Assembly: GCA_003241385.1 (NCBI GenBank) | Contig: QFPO01000003.1 | Span: 372,001 to 436,000, forward strand | Direction: 5' to 3' | Length of the DNA stretch: 64,000 bases | Origin: Rhodanobacter denitrificans | Lineage (GTDB): Bacteria; Pseudomonadota; Gammaproteobacteria; Xanthomonadales; Rhodanobacteraceae | Shown: piece by piece, positions 19,367 through 28,850 of the stretch | Layout: the number at the start of each line of letters is the position of its first letter | How positions within the stretch are numbered: position 1 is the stretch's first letter | The notes under the pieces: generated by a model | The model's database searches: none | The model's input: only the letters and a program-made list of their open reading frames with translations | What the model was told of the DNA's origin: nothing | Program-made: the position numbers and the translations under genes

Positions 19367-20028
19367 AACACGCGGTCGTCCTGGTCTCCGGAGGCATGGA
19401 TTCGGCCGTCACGCTGGCGATGGCGCGCGCCGAGGGCCTGGCCTGCCACGCGCTGAGCGTCGCCTACGGCCAGCGCCACAGCTCCGAGCTGTTCGCCGCC
19501 GAGCGGCTGGCCGTCTCGCTCGGCGCGGTCGAGCACAAGACCGTGCACGTCGACCTGCGTGCGATCGGCGGATCGGCGCTGACCGCCGACATCGCCGTGC
19601 CCGAACAGGGCGGCGCCGGCATTCCGGTCACCTACGTGCCGGCGCGCAATACGATCATGCTGTCGATCGCGCTCGGCTGGGCCGAAGTGCTCGGCGCCTC
19701 GGACATCTACTGCGGCGTCAACGCGGTCGACTACTCCGGCTACCCGGATTGCCGCCCCGCCTTCATCGACGCGTTCCAGACGCTTGCGAACCTCGCGACC
19801 AAGGCCGGCGTCGAAGGCCGTCCGCTGCGCCTGCATGCGCCGCTGATCGCGCTCGGCAAGGCCGACATCGTGCGCGAGGGACTGCGCCTGGGCATCGACT
19901 TCTCGCAGACCGTCTCGTGCTATCAGGCCGACGCCGAAGGCCGCGCCTGCGGCCATTGCGATGCCTGCCGCCTGCGCGCCGAAGGCTTCGCGGCCGCCGG
20001 CGTGCCGGATCCGACACGCTACCGCTGA
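19363..20028 (+). CDS. queC: 7-cyano-7-deazaguanine synthase QueC
   Basis: A 221-residue ATP-dependent enzyme that makes preQ0 from 7-carboxy-7-deazaguanine. The PP-loop is VLVSGGMDSAVTLA. The C-terminal zinc site is CYQADAEGRACGHCDACRLR, with four cysteines. Translation starts at ATG 19363 inside the end of queE, a coupled pair. Other queuosine genes (queD, queF, tgt, queA) are not in this window. Confidence 0.96.
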   Translation: MKHAVVLVSGGMDSAVTLAMARAEGLACHALSVAYGQRHSSELFAAERLAVSLGAVEHKTVHVDLRAIGGSALTADIAVPEQGGAGIPVTYVPARNTIMLSIALGWAEVLGASDIYCGVNAVDYSGYPDCRPAFIDAFQTLANLATKAGVEGRPLRLHAPLIALGKADIVREGLRLGIDFSQTVSCYQADAEGRACGHCDACRLRAEGFAAAGVPDPTRYR

Positions 20029-20032
20029 GCAC

Positions 20033-20497
20033 TCAGCGGTTGAGCATCACGATCGCGCCGTTGAGGCTGGCCGCGAACGCGAGCCAGAGCGCGTAAGGCA
20101 CGAACAGCCACGCCGCGACACGCTCGAATCGCCAGGTCACCGCGATGAAGGCCAGCACCAGCACCAGCATCGCGGCGATGTCGAGCATCGCCCAGACCGG
20201 CTGATGCAGGCCGAAGAACAGCCACGACCACAGCGCATTGCCGATCCATTGGCCGAACCACAGCGCCAGCGCGGTGCGGCGCGCATCGGCCGCGCCGCTC
20301 GCGCGCCAGACGCGCCAGCCGGCGATCGCGATCATGACGTACAGCGTGGTCCAGACCGGCGAGAACAGCCACGACGGCGGATTCCAGGCCGGCTTGGCCA
20401 GCGCCGCGTACCAGGCGTCAGGTCGGAACACGATACCGCCGGCGGCCGCGAGCGCGACCAGGCCCAGAAACACGATCAACGATCCGTAGCGACGCAT
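20033..20497 (-). CDS. tspO: TspO/MBR family tryptophan-rich sensory protein
   Basis: A 154-residue membrane protein with five helices and the family's Trp/Pro-rich loops: WYAALAKPAWNPPSWLFSPVWTTLYVMIAIA in sequence, then the ALWSWLFFG segment. Bacterial TspO binds porphyrins and affects tetrapyrrole and stress responses. The start at 20497 has GGGAAG eight bases upstream. An upstream ATG at 20524 would add nine residues and lacks this site. It is convergent with queC, with only four bases between the stops. Confidence 0.9.
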   Translation of the reverse strand: MRRYGSLIVFLGLVALAAAGGIVFRPDAWYAALAKPAWNPPSWLFSPVWTTLYVMIAIAGWRVWRASGAADARRTALALWFGQWIGNALWSWLFFGLHQPVWAMLDIAAMLVLVLAFIAVTWRFERVAAWLFVPYALWLAFAASLNGAIVMLNR

Positions 20498-20603
20498 GAC
20501 AGGCTTCCCGCCGTTCGATCGCACGAACGCTAGCGGAGCCGACCTGAAAGACGCAGCAACGGTGCAGCAGCGCCGACCGGCTGCGAGGCCGCGCGAATCC
20601 CGC

Positions 20604-20609
20604 TACAAT
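20604..20609 (+). promoter_or_regulatory. Candidate -10 box for tRNA-Lys
   Basis: TACAAT within CGCTACAATCGCGCG, about 70 bases before the tRNA. The -35 region is not recognisable, so the call rests on the hexamer and position only. Confidence 0.35.
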
Positions 20610-20679
20610 CGCGCGCTCGGTCGACCTCCCCCGACCGCCCCGTAGCGGCCCCGATCCGATCGGCGCGAACCGCGACTCC

Positions 20680-20754
20680 GGGCCGTTAGCTCAGCGGTAG
20701 AGCAGTGGACTTTTAATCCATTGGTCGATGGTTCGATCCCATCACGGCCCACCA
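20680..20754 (+). tRNA. tRNA-Lys (anticodon TTT)
   Basis: A full cloverleaf: acceptor GGGCCGT pairs with ACGGCCC. The D-loop is GCTCAGCGGTAGAGC. The anticodon arm GTGGA-CTTTTAA-TCCAT places TTT at 20712-20714. The T-arm is GATGG-TTCGATC-CCATC. The CCA end is encoded at 20752-20754. It follows the tol-pal/queEC block, as in related genomes. Confidence 0.97.
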
Positions 20755-20940
20755 TCCCACCCGTAGTACCGACGTCGACGACACGCGTCGCGTCATCGTC
20801 GCGATCGATCGTGAGGCGAAGCGACGTCTGCGATACGACGCGGCCGCGGATGCCGACCGACGAGCGCAGCGCCGTGCGTATCCGCGATGCGGGCGACGGC
20901 CGTGCGACCGCCGCCCTGCAGCGCGGACCGGCGCGATGCG

Positions 20941-23559
20941 TCAGTCGGCGCCTTCCGGCGTCTCGAAGCCGTCGCTGAAGATCTCATCGAGGCTGAGGCA
21001 GGCGGACACCTCGCCTTCGACGTCGTTGTGGATACCGCGCAGCCTGTACGCGTAGCGGCCGCCGGCCGAGGCACGCACGTCGACGAGCGGCGATTCGGTG
21101 CCGGTGGCGACGAGATGGAAATCGCCCGGTGCCGCCTCCGCGCAGCTGCCATCGGCGCGATAGAGCTGATAGCCCTGCGCCTCTTCGGCAGCGGCGAATC
21201 CGATCGCGATGCCCTCGCGCATGCCGGCGACCTCGACCTCGGCCAGGTCGGTCGGCGCCGGCAGTGCAGCCGTGTCCGGCATCGCGAACGCGCCCGATAC
21301 CGCCAGCGCATAGCCCTGGCGATCGCTGCCGTCGCTGCCGTTGCCGGGCACCGCGGTGGCCTTGACGCGGAAGGTATAGCGGCCGGCCACCGGCGTGGTC
21401 AGACGCACCTGTTCGACGGTGTCCTTGGCATCGGCGGTGCCGCCCGGCGCGGAGACGCCGCCGGGAATGTTCGCGCTGCCGAGGAAGACGCTGCCGTCGG
21501 GGCCTTCGACCTCGAGATCGAGATTGTTGACCAGGACCGAGGCGGCGGAGGCCGCGGCCTCGACGTCGAACCAGGTCAGCGTCGCGCGCAGTTCGATGCC
21601 GGCGGCGACGTTCTCGATCGTGTAGGTGTTGACGTCGCCGGTCTCCAGACCGGCCGGATTGGTCCGCTCGAACAGGCGCAGGCGGCGGCTGTCGTCGCCG
21701 CCGGGCAGCGTGTCCTTGAACCACAGATTGCCGTCCAGCCAGGCGCGGCCCCAGCCGTCGGCGGTGGTCGGCCACAGATGGCCGTTGGCTTCGGCGGTCA
21801 GCGGGTAGGTGCCGTTCAACAACACGGCCTTCATCATCGCGCCGGTCGGATGCAGCGCATCGGCGGCGGTCTTCTCGCCACGCGGATAGAAGCCGTCGGT
21901 GAAGAACTGGCGCAGTAGCACCGCGTTGCCGGCCAGCGTCGGCGTCGCCATCGACGTGCCCGACAACGCCCGCGTCTGCGGCGCGGAGATCGTGTCGGTG
22001 ACCTGCGAGCCGACGACCGCGGCCGAGACGATGCTGCTGCCGGGCGCGGCGATGTCGGGCTTGACGCGGCCATCGGCGGCCGGGCCGAGGTTCGAGTAGC
22101 CCGCGTGCTGCGTGCTGCCGGCATGGCCGAGCGCGCCGACACTGAGCGCGTTCTTGGCATTGCCGGGCGAGTTGGTCTGGCTCGGGCCCGAACGGTCGTT
22201 ACCGGCCGCGACGAGCACGAGCAGGCCTTCGTTGCGGCGCGTAGTCGCGTCGACGGCTGCGTCGTTGCCGTTGTACTGGCCGCCGGTCGGCGCGCCCCAG
22301 CTGTTGCTGTGCACGCGCGCGCCGCCAGCGTAGGCCTGCTCGAGCGTGCCGGCGAAATCCTGCACGACCGGACTGTTGCTGTTGCCGTTGTCCTGCATCA
22401 GCAGCTGCGCGTTGGGCGCCATGCCGTCGGCCAGATCGTGATTCGGCAGCAGCGGCGTCGAGGCCGTATAGGTGGTCGTGCCGAACGTGCCGGCGACGTC
22501 GCCGACGACGGTGCCGGTCACGTGCGTGCCGTGGCCGATCGTGAAGTCGTAATCGATCGCGCCCGGCTGCGTCCAGTAGCCGATGATCTTGTTGTCCGGA
22601 TGCAGCGTGCCGATGTTCGGCAGCGTCGGGCGCTCGGCGTAGGTGACCTCGGTATGCGGACCCTCGCCCTTGTCGAGCGTCGCGAACCAGGCCATGTTCG
22701 GCGTCGTGCCGGAGTCGGTCACGGCGACGATCTGGCCGCTGCCGAGCAGGCCGTGGTCCCACAGCGGCGTCGGACCGCAGACCGTGCCCGAGCCGGTGCA
22801 CGCGCCCATCGCATTGCCCTGGATCGCGCCGACCGATCCGCTGTTGGCCCACTGCAGCGCGATCCACGGCGTCACGTAACTGACGCCTTCGATCGCGGTG
22901 GCCGCGACCAGCAGCGCGTCGAGCTGCGCCGCCTCGACCTCGGCGCGCAGATACGGCTCGGCCTCGGCGCGTTCGCTGCGTGCGGTCACGGTCGCGCCGG
23001 GCACCGCCTGGCGCAGCGCATCGGCGATGTGACCGGACGACACACCGGCGAAGCCGCGCACGAGAATCTCGTAACGCCCGTCGTCGCGGCGCGCGGCCGA
23101 ATCCCGGCGCGCAGCGGTCCACAGCTGCGGATCGAGCTTCATCGCCGGCTGCAGCGCGCCGGCCCAGCGCACGCCGGGCTGCGTGTTCACCTCGTCGAGC
23201 GCGATGCCCTGCAGGCGCACGTAGTAGGCGTTGTTCGGCAGGTAGCCGAGAAACTCGACGCCGCGCGCGGCCAGCGCCTTGCGCTCGCCGAGGCGGCCGG
23301 CCTCGAACTGCACGATCGCGTACGCGCTGGTCTGCGCCCTCGCCGCGCCGGCCGCGCTCGCATCGAGCTGCTGCACGGCCGGGTCGAAGATGCCGAGCTG
23401 CAGGATCAGCAGACCCGGATCGGTCCGCGCGCGGTCGAGCGCGGCGATCGCCGGACGTTCGGCCGCGACCGTCGTCGACGCGGCCTGGACATTCGTGGCG
23501 CCGGCCAGAGCGAGGGCGAGCGCAGCGGCGAGCGCGGTGCGCGAGAGCGACGTGGACAT
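20941..23559 (-). CDS. Secreted subtilisin-like (S8) serine protease with C-terminal DGFE tail
   Basis: A protein of about 872 residues. The signal peptide MSTSLSRTALAAALALALAG is followed by a long propeptide-like region (to ~240). The S8 catalytic domain follows: Asp about 281 in VAVTDSGTTP, His about 346 in GHGTHVTGTV, the oxyanion Asn in VAAGNDRSG, and Ser about 536 in SGTSMATPTLAGN. A beta-sandwich region (ELRATLTWFD, then LVNNLDLEVEGPDG) resembles a proprotein-convertase-like P domain, and a fibronectin III-like module precedes the tail CLSLDEIFSDGFETPEGAD. AGGAG lies six bases before ATG 23559 and directly abuts ATG 23565, so 23559 is chosen. It is probably an extracellular protease. 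No inhibitor or transporter gene is adjacent. Confidence 0.92.
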   Translation of the reverse strand: MSTSLSRTALAAALALALAGATNVQAASTTVAAERPAIAALDRARTDPGLLILQLGIFDPAVQQLDASAAGAARAQTSAYAIVQFEAGRLGERKALAARGVEFLGYLPNNAYYVRLQGIALDEVNTQPGVRWAGALQPAMKLDPQLWTAARRDSAARRDDGRYEILVRGFAGVSSGHIADALRQAVPGATVTARSERAEAEPYLRAEVEAAQLDALLVAATAIEGVSYVTPWIALQWANSGSVGAIQGNAMGACTGSGTVCGPTPLWDHGLLGSGQIVAVTDSGTTPNMAWFATLDKGEGPHTEVTYAERPTLPNIGTLHPDNKIIGYWTQPGAIDYDFTIGHGTHVTGTVVGDVAGTFGTTTYTASTPLLPNHDLADGMAPNAQLLMQDNGNSNSPVVQDFAGTLEQAYAGGARVHSNSWGAPTGGQYNGNDAAVDATTRRNEGLLVLVAAGNDRSGPSQTNSPGNAKNALSVGALGHAGSTQHAGYSNLGPAADGRVKPDIAAPGSSIVSAAVVGSQVTDTISAPQTRALSGTSMATPTLAGNAVLLRQFFTDGFYPRGEKTAADALHPTGAMMKAVLLNGTYPLTAEANGHLWPTTADGWGRAWLDGNLWFKDTLPGGDDSRRLRLFERTNPAGLETGDVNTYTIENVAAGIELRATLTWFDVEAAASAASVLVNNLDLEVEGPDGSVFLGSANIPGGVSAPGGTADAKDTVEQVRLTTPVAGRYTFRVKATAVPGNGSDGSDRQGYALAVSGAFAMPDTAALPAPTDLAEVEVAGMREGIAIGFAAAEEAQGYQLYRADGSCAEAAPGDFHLVATGTESPLVDVRASAGGRYAYRLRGIHNDVEGEVSACLSLDEIFSDGFETPEGAD

Positions 23560-23866
23560 GGACATCTCCTGGACATGATGGATCGGCCGTGAGCGCGTCG
23601 GCCGCTGATTCGGGCGTCCGCCGCGCGTCCCGCGCCGCACCGCCCTGCCCCGTTCAAGCACGCCGCCGAGCCGCTATGCACGCCTTGCGATCGATCCGGT
23701 CGCCGCCATGCGGCAGCCGGGCGGCGGACGACCCCGGCCAAGACTATGCATCCGGCCATGATGCGTCACCTGGACGGATCGGCGATATAGTCCAGTCGGC
23801 ATGGCCCGTCGCGCCGGCCGCACGCGCAGGCCACCGGTAATCGGCGCGTCGCGATGGCGCTCAACG
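23560..23866. other. Intergenic region between the protease start and the secF terminator
   Basis: About 300 bases holding the leader of the protease gene (minus strand) and the end of the secF transcript. I see no credible reading frame, RNA gene or repeat here. A protease promoter should lie in 23600-23800 but no clear hexamers stand out. Confidence 0.6.
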
Positions 23867-23889
23867 AAAAAACGCCCCTGGCGGGGCGT
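23867..23889 (-). terminator. Intrinsic terminator after secF
   Basis: On the minus strand, ACGCCCC - GCCA - GGGGCGT is followed by six T. It lies 25 bases beyond the secF stop and ends the yajC-secD-secF operon. Confidence 0.9.
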
Positions 23890-23913
23890 CTTTCGTATAC
23901 CGGGGCGAGGGAC

Positions 23914-24888
23914 TCAAGGCCGCCGCGCCAGCTCCGGATCCTCGCGCGTCACCGGCATCAGATCCTTCTTCGACACACCGAGCATCAGCAGGATCGGGTT
24001 CGCGAAGAAGATCGACGACAGGATGCCGATGAAGATGCCGATCAGCATGATCAGGCCGAAGTTCTCGAGCACCGGGCCGCCGAGGAAGTACAGCGTGCCG
24101 ACCGCCAGTGCGGTGGTGACGCCGGTCATGATCGTGCGCGACATCGTCGAGTTGATCGAGCGGTTCAGCACCTCGATCGGCTCGGCCTTGCGCGTCGAGC
24201 GGAAGATCTCGCGCACGCGATCGAAGACGACGATCTTGTCGTTGATCGAGTAGCCGACGACCGACAGCACGGCGGCCAGCGCCGGCAGATCGAACTCGCG
24301 CTGGGTCAGCGCGAAGATGCCGAGGGTCAGCAGCGCATCGTGCATTTCGCTGGCGACCGCGGCGACCGCGAAGCGCCATTCGAAGCGGATCCACAGGTAC
24401 ACCGCGATGCCGAGCGCGACGACGATCACCGCGATCAGGCCGTCGGTGCGCAGCTCCTCGCCGACCTGCGGTCCGACGAACTCGCTGCGCTTGATCGCGA
24501 CGTCGGAGCGGCCCGCCTTCAGCGCGGACAGCACGTCGTTGGCGATGCGGTTGTGCGCGGCCTGTGACGCGGTGGCCTCGGCACCTTCGGCGGCCGCCTC
24601 GTCCTCGCGCGGCGCGAAGCGGATCGCGAACTCGCGCGTGCCGCCGAGGCTCTGCACGACCGGGTTCTCGAAACCGGCCGCGGTCAGCGCCGAGCGCACG
24701 TCGGCGACCTCGGCCGGTTCCTGATAGACGACCTCGACCAGTGCGCCGCCGGTGAAGTCCAGACCATAGTCCAGGCCGCGCACGAAGATCACGCCGGCCG
24801 ACAGGATCATCAACAGGCAGGAGATCGCGAGGCTGACTTTGCGCCAGCCCATGAAGTTGATATTGGCGTTCGGATTGAAGAGTTCCAT
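23914..24888 (-). CDS. secF: Protein translocase subunit SecF
   Basis: A 324-residue inner-membrane protein with six predicted helices and the SecD/SecF hallmark LDYGLDFTGGALVEV near residue 45. There is a periplasmic P1-like domain, then C-terminal helices containing SVVGYSINDKIVVFDRVRE and TSMSRT-like segments. With SecD it uses the proton gradient to pull exported proteins from SecYEG. It is the last gene of yajC-secD-secF, 19 bases after secD. Confidence 0.97.
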   Translation of the reverse strand: MELFNPNANINFMGWRKVSLAISCLLMILSAGVIFVRGLDYGLDFTGGALVEVVYQEPAEVADVRSALTAAGFENPVVQSLGGTREFAIRFAPREDEAAAEGAEATASQAAHNRIANDVLSALKAGRSDVAIKRSEFVGPQVGEELRTDGLIAVIVVALGIAVYLWIRFEWRFAVAAVASEMHDALLTLGIFALTQREFDLPALAAVLSVVGYSINDKIVVFDRVREIFRSTRKAEPIEVLNRSINSTMSRTIMTGVTTALAVGTLYFLGGPVLENFGLIMLIGIFIGILSSIFFANPILLMLGVSKKDLMPVTREDPELARRP

Positions 24889-24907
24889 GGCGCTCTCGGC
24901 TCGGTCG

Positions 24908-26782
24908 TCAGACCGAAAGGGATTTGAGTTTGCGGCGGCCCAGTGTTCCCTGGACCAGCGCGCGCGTGACCGTGACCGCAGTGAACATCGAGGTGACGAT
25001 ACCGATCGCCAGCGTGATCGCGAATCCGCGCAGCGGACCCGAACCGAACGCCATCAGGCCGAACGCGGCGATCAGATGGGTCACGTTGGCGTCGAGAATC
25101 GTCGCCCATGCCTTGTCGTAGCCGGCGCGGATCGCCGCCAGCGGCGTCGATCCGTTGCGGATTTCCTCGCGGATGCGTTCGCAGATCAGCACGTTGGCGT
25201 CGATCGCCATGCCGAGCGTCAGCACGATGCCGGCGATGCCGGGCAGCGTCAGCGTGGCCTGGAACAGACTGAGGATCGCCACCAGCAGCACCAGGTTCAG
25301 CAGCAGTGCGAAGTCGGCGATCAGTCCGAACAGCTTGTAGTAGATCGCGACGAAGACCACGACCAGCAGCAGGCTGATCAGCACCGCGTGGATCGCGGTC
25401 CGGATGTTGTCCTGACCGAGGCTCGGACCGATGACACGCTCCTCGACGATGTCGACCGGCGCAGCCAGCGAACCGGCGCGCAGGAACAGCGCGAGGTCCG
25501 AGGCTTCCTTCATGCTGCCGATGCCGGTGGTCTGGAACTTGTTCGAGAACACGCCGCGGATCGTCGCCGCATTGATCACCTCTTCGGTGATCTTCGGCAC
25601 GGTGACTTCCTTGCCGTCGACGATCTTGGTCTCGGGGATGCGCTCGATGTAGACCGTCGCCATGCGACGGCCGACGTTCTCGCGCGTGAAGTCGAGCATC
25701 TTGCGGCCGCCGGCGGCGTTGAGCGTGATCGACACCGACGGCTCGCCGCTCTGCGGATCGGGGGCGCTCGACGCGTCGACCAGCTCGTCGCCGGTCACGA
25801 TGACGCGCTTCTTGAGCACGATCGGCGTGCCGTCGCGATGGCGGTACAGCCGCGAGTCCGGCGGCACCTGGCCGGTGCGCTGGGCTTCCATCGCATTGGT
25901 GTTCTCGTCGACCGCGCGGTACTCCAGGGTCGCCGTCGCGCCGAGGATCTTCTTCGCCTCGGTCGTGTCCTGCAGGCCCGGCAGCTCGACGACGATGCGG
26001 CTGTCGCCCTGCTGCTGGATCACCGGCTCGGCGACGCCGATCGCGTTGATGCGGTTGCGCAGCGTGGCGACGTTCTGCTTGATCGTGTTCTGCGCGATCG
26101 CGACGAGGCGCTCGCGCTTGATGCGCGCGATCAGCGTGTAGGAATCGCCGACCACCGGGCCGTTCTCGAGCTCCAGTTCGGTCGTGGCCGCGGCGATCGC
26201 GCTGAATGCCGCGGCGCGGTCCTCCTCGCTGCGCAGCTGCACGATCAGGCCCTGCGTGCCGCGGTTGACCGACTTGGCACGGATGTTCTTCTCGCGCAGC
26301 GTGGACTGGATGTCGCCGACGTAGCGCAGCTCCTGCGCCTCGAGCACGCTCTTCTGGTCCACCTGCATCAGGAAGCTGACGCCGCCCTGCAGGTCCAGGC
26401 CGAGCGGCATCGCGTTGGCACCGATCGCGCGCAGCCAGCCCGGCACGGTCGAGGCCAGGTTCAGCGCGACGACGTACTTGTCGCCATCGCCCTTCTCGGC
26501 GAATGCGCTCTTGATCGTATCGGCCGCCTTGTTCTGCAGGTCCAGCGTCTCGACGCGCACCATCAGGCGCTCGCCTTCGATCCGGATGCTCTCGAACGGC
26601 AGCTTGGCGGTCTCCAGGACACCCTGGACCTGCTCGCGGAGCGCGTCGTCGATCGTGGCACCGCGGTTGGCCGACACCTGGACGGCCGGCTCCTGCAGGA
26701 AGATGTTCGGCAACGAGTAGATCAGACCGGCGAGGATGACCAGGGCCACCAGCCAGTACTTCCAGCGTGGAAAATCGTTCAT
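24908..26782 (-). CDS. secD: Protein translocase subunit SecD
   Basis: A 624-residue inner-membrane protein. The first helix (YWLVALVILAGLIYSLPNIF) is followed by the large periplasmic P1 domain, with GLDLQGGVSFLMQVD near residue 130. Five C-terminal helices carry LTLGMAIDANVLICERIREE and AFGLMAFGSGPLRGFAITLAIG in sequence. It partners SecF and YajC. Its length and motifs are standard. Confidence 0.97.
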   Translation of the reverse strand: MNDFPRWKYWLVALVILAGLIYSLPNIFLQEPAVQVSANRGATIDDALREQVQGVLETAKLPFESIRIEGERLMVRVETLDLQNKAADTIKSAFAEKGDGDKYVVALNLASTVPGWLRAIGANAMPLGLDLQGGVSFLMQVDQKSVLEAQELRYVGDIQSTLREKNIRAKSVNRGTQGLIVQLRSEEDRAAAFSAIAAATTELELENGPVVGDSYTLIARIKRERLVAIAQNTIKQNVATLRNRINAIGVAEPVIQQQGDSRIVVELPGLQDTTEAKKILGATATLEYRAVDENTNAMEAQRTGQVPPDSRLYRHRDGTPIVLKKRVIVTGDELVDASSAPDPQSGEPSVSITLNAAGGRKMLDFTRENVGRRMATVYIERIPETKIVDGKEVTVPKITEEVINAATIRGVFSNKFQTTGIGSMKEASDLALFLRAGSLAAPVDIVEERVIGPSLGQDNIRTAIHAVLISLLLVVVFVAIYYKLFGLIADFALLLNLVLLVAILSLFQATLTLPGIAGIVLTLGMAIDANVLICERIREEIRNGSTPLAAIRAGYDKAWATILDANVTHLIAAFGLMAFGSGPLRGFAITLAIGIVTSMFTAVTVTRALVQGTLGRRKLKSLSV

Positions 26783-26846
26783 TCGTGTAGGACCGATCGA
26801 AAGCCGCGACCACCCGTCGCGGCACGGGAAACGCGGACGCCGGAAA

Positions 26847-27173
26847 TTACTTGAGCGTGCCCTTCGGCAGCACCGCCGCGATCGCCTGCTTCTGCAGCTT
26901 GACGCTGACGCCCGGCGCGATCTCGAGCGTGACGTGGGACTCGGCCAGGTCCTCGATCCGGCCGAGCAGGCCGCCGTTGGTCAGGACCTCGTCGCCCTTG
27001 GCGAGGGCCGCGATCATCGCACGCTGCTCCTTGGCGCGCTTCATCTGCGGCCGGATCAGCATGAAGTAGAAGATGCCGAACAGGATGATCAGCGGCAGGA
27101 ACGACATCAGCGGGTTCGGAGGGGCGGCGCCGGGCGCGGCCTGGGCGTAGGCGGAACTGATCAGGAAATCCAT
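26847..27173 (-). CDS. yajC: Preprotein translocase accessory subunit YajC
   Basis: A 108-residue protein with one membrane helix (PLMSFLPLIILFGIFYFMLI) followed by RPQMKRAKEQRAMIAALAKGDEV and the small cytosolic beta domain (VLTNGGLLGRIEDL). It is the first gene of the secDF operon. In many Proteobacteria queA and tgt lie just upstream. Here the upstream neighbour is a rhomboid protease, although queE and queC are elsewhere in the window. Confidence 0.96.
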   Translation of the reverse strand: MDFLISSAYAQAAPGAAPPNPLMSFLPLIILFGIFYFMLIRPQMKRAKEQRAMIAALAKGDEVLTNGGLLGRIEDLAESHVTLEIAPGVSVKLQKQAIAAVLPKGTLK

Positions 27174-27299
27174 GGCGACTCCAGTCTTCGGACCCGGCCC
27201 GGGCGGCCGGAAAAAAGGTCGTGGATTATGCCATGCGCGCTGGCGGCCCGCATGGGCGCCGCGGAAGGGCCCGGCGGCCGGCCGGTGGCGTGCCGGTAC

Positions 27300-27953
27300 T
27301 CAGCGCATCAGGATCCGGCGCGGCTTGATCGGCAGGCGGCCGCGCCAGTACAGGATCAGCACCCAGCCGACGACCATGCCGCCGAGGTGCGCGAAGTGGG
27401 CGACGCCGGACTGGGTCCGCGTGATGCCGAAGATCAGCTCCATGACGCCGTAGAGGATCACGAACAGCCAGGCCGGCATCGGCACCGGGATCAGCAGCGC
27501 CATCACGCGCGCCTGCGGATACATCATGCCGAACGCCAGCAGCAGGCCCATGACGCCGCCCGAAGCGCCGAGCGTCGGATAGAACCCGCCGGTGAAGAAG
27601 CTGACGACGATCAGCTGCGCGGCCGCGGCGCCGATCACGCAGACCAGGTAGTAGACCGCGAACGGGCGCGAGCCGAACAGCCGCTCGATCGGCCCGCCGA
27701 ACATCCACAGTGCCAGCATGTTGAACGCGATGTGCATCACGCTGCCGTGCAGGAAGCCGTAGGTCACGACCTGCCAGATCTCGAAGCCGACGCGCAGCGC
27801 GACGCCGTTCTCGACGCCGTAGACCTGATGCGGTCCGAGCGGCCACAGCGCGAAGTTGACGATCAGCCATTCGTCGAACCACTGCTGCAGCACGAAGATC
27901 GCGACGTTGGCGATCAGCAGCGCACGGGTGACGGGCGGGACATCGTTGAGCAT
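27300..27953 (-). CDS. Rhomboid family intramembrane serine protease
   Basis: A 217-residue protein with six predicted helices. The catalytic dyad is Ser131 in LGASGGVMG and His189 in HFAHLGGMVVG. The HIAFNMLALWMFG segment of helix 2 provides the conserved His and Asn. Rhomboids cleave substrates within the membrane, and the substrate here is unknown. The start at ATG 27953 has GGAG seven bases upstream. Confidence 0.93.
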   Translation of the reverse strand: MLNDVPPVTRALLIANVAIFVLQQWFDEWLIVNFALWPLGPHQVYGVENGVALRVGFEIWQVVTYGFLHGSVMHIAFNMLALWMFGGPIERLFGSRPFAVYYLVCVIGAAAAQLIVVSFFTGGFYPTLGASGGVMGLLLAFGMMYPQARVMALLIPVPMPAWLFVILYGVMELIFGITRTQSGVAHFAHLGGMVVGWVLILYWRGRLPIKPRRILMR

Positions 27954-27996
27954 GGCGGCTCCATCGGGCGGATCGTGATTCTCGCACGCGCGCGGG

Positions 27997-28353
27997 TCAG
28001 ACCCGCGGACCGGGTACCGCCCACAGCACGGCATCCAGATCGCCGCCGTCCCAGCCGAACCGGCGCAGGTCGACGCGGCCGGCGCTCACCGTGACGCCCT
28101 CGGCGCGCAGACGCCTGACCTGCTCGCGGAATGCCGCGCTGCGCGGCGGCAGGGCGATGCGGCCGTCCGAGCGCAGCACGCGCTGCCACGGCAGATCGTG
28201 CTCGGTCTCGCCGAGCACGCGGCCGACCAGACGCGCGCGCCCGGGCAGGCCGGCGCGCGCCGCGACCGCGCCGTAGCTGGTCACGCGGCCGCGCGGAATC
28301 GCCGCGACGACGCGCACGATGGCGTCGGCGGGCGTGTCGGTCGCAGACATCAT
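27997..28353 (-). CDS. Alkyltransferase-like protein (ATL), MGMT family
   Basis: A 118-residue protein matching the DNA-binding domain of O6-alkylguanine-DNA alkyltransferase: IPRGRVTSYGAVAARAGLPGRA, then GRVLGE. The active-site loop, normally PCHRV, reads LPWQRVLRSDG with Trp56 where the acceptor Cys should be. This is the hallmark of ATL proteins (E. coli YbaZ), which bind alkylated guanine without repairing it and hand the lesion to nucleotide excision repair. Two ATG codons (28353 and 28350) are adjacent and the choice is unresolved. Confidence 0.88.
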   Translation of the reverse strand: MMSATDTPADAIVRVVAAIPRGRVTSYGAVAARAGLPGRARLVGRVLGETEHDLPWQRVLRSDGRIALPPRSAAFREQVRRLRAEGVTVSAGRVDLRRFGWDGGDLDAVLWAVPGPRV

Positions 28354-28401
28354 GACGCGGGCACGTTAGCATACGGGCCGGTCCGGATCGGGGAGGCGCC
28401 G

Positions 28402-28809
28402 ATGCAGAGTTTCGAGCAGATCCGTTCGCACGTCGGCAGTCGCCATACGCTGCGCACGAACGATCCCTATCTGATCAGCTTCGACTACGACGTCGCGGCC
28501 GAGCGTCATCAGGGCATTTATCTCACCGAGGTCGAGGACGAGGACGGCATCAAGTACCTGCGCGTGTCGACGCCGGTCGGCCCGTTCACCGGCCTGGATC
28601 CGGCACGCTGCCTGCGCTTCAACTGGGAGCAGCGCACCGGCTTCCTCGCGCTCAGCAATCTGGATGGCTCACCGTATCTGCATCTGTGCGAGAACCGCCC
28701 CTACGCGATTCTCGACGGCGCGGAGCTCGATCGCGTCGTCGCCGAGATCGCCACACTCGGCGACCGCCTCGAACAGGCGATCTACACCGAAGGCGAAGAC
28801 ATCCTCTGA
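28402..28809 (+). CDS. Conserved protein of unknown function, YbjN/chaperone-like fold
   Basis: A 135-residue acidic soluble protein (MQSFEQIRSHVGSRHTLRTN...). The start at 28402 is supported by GGGAGG seven bases upstream. No signal peptide or membrane segment is present. The alternating strand pattern (KYLRVSTPVGPFTGLDPARC, then LALSNLDGSPYLHLCEN) and the C-terminal helix (LDRVVAEIATLGDRLEQAIY) resemble type III chaperone/YbjN-like proteins that hold partner polypeptides, but this is only a fold impression. It is divergent from the ATL gene and convergent with the phosphate transporter. Confidence 0.75.
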   Translation: MQSFEQIRSHVGSRHTLRTNDPYLISFDYDVAAERHQGIYLTEVEDEDGIKYLRVSTPVGPFTGLDPARCLRFNWEQRTGFLALSNLDGSPYLHLCENRPYAILDGAELDRVVAEIATLGDRLEQAIYTEGEDIL

Positions 28810-28850
28810 TAGCGGTGCGCGGCGCGCGCGGCACCCGGAGTCGGCGCCGC

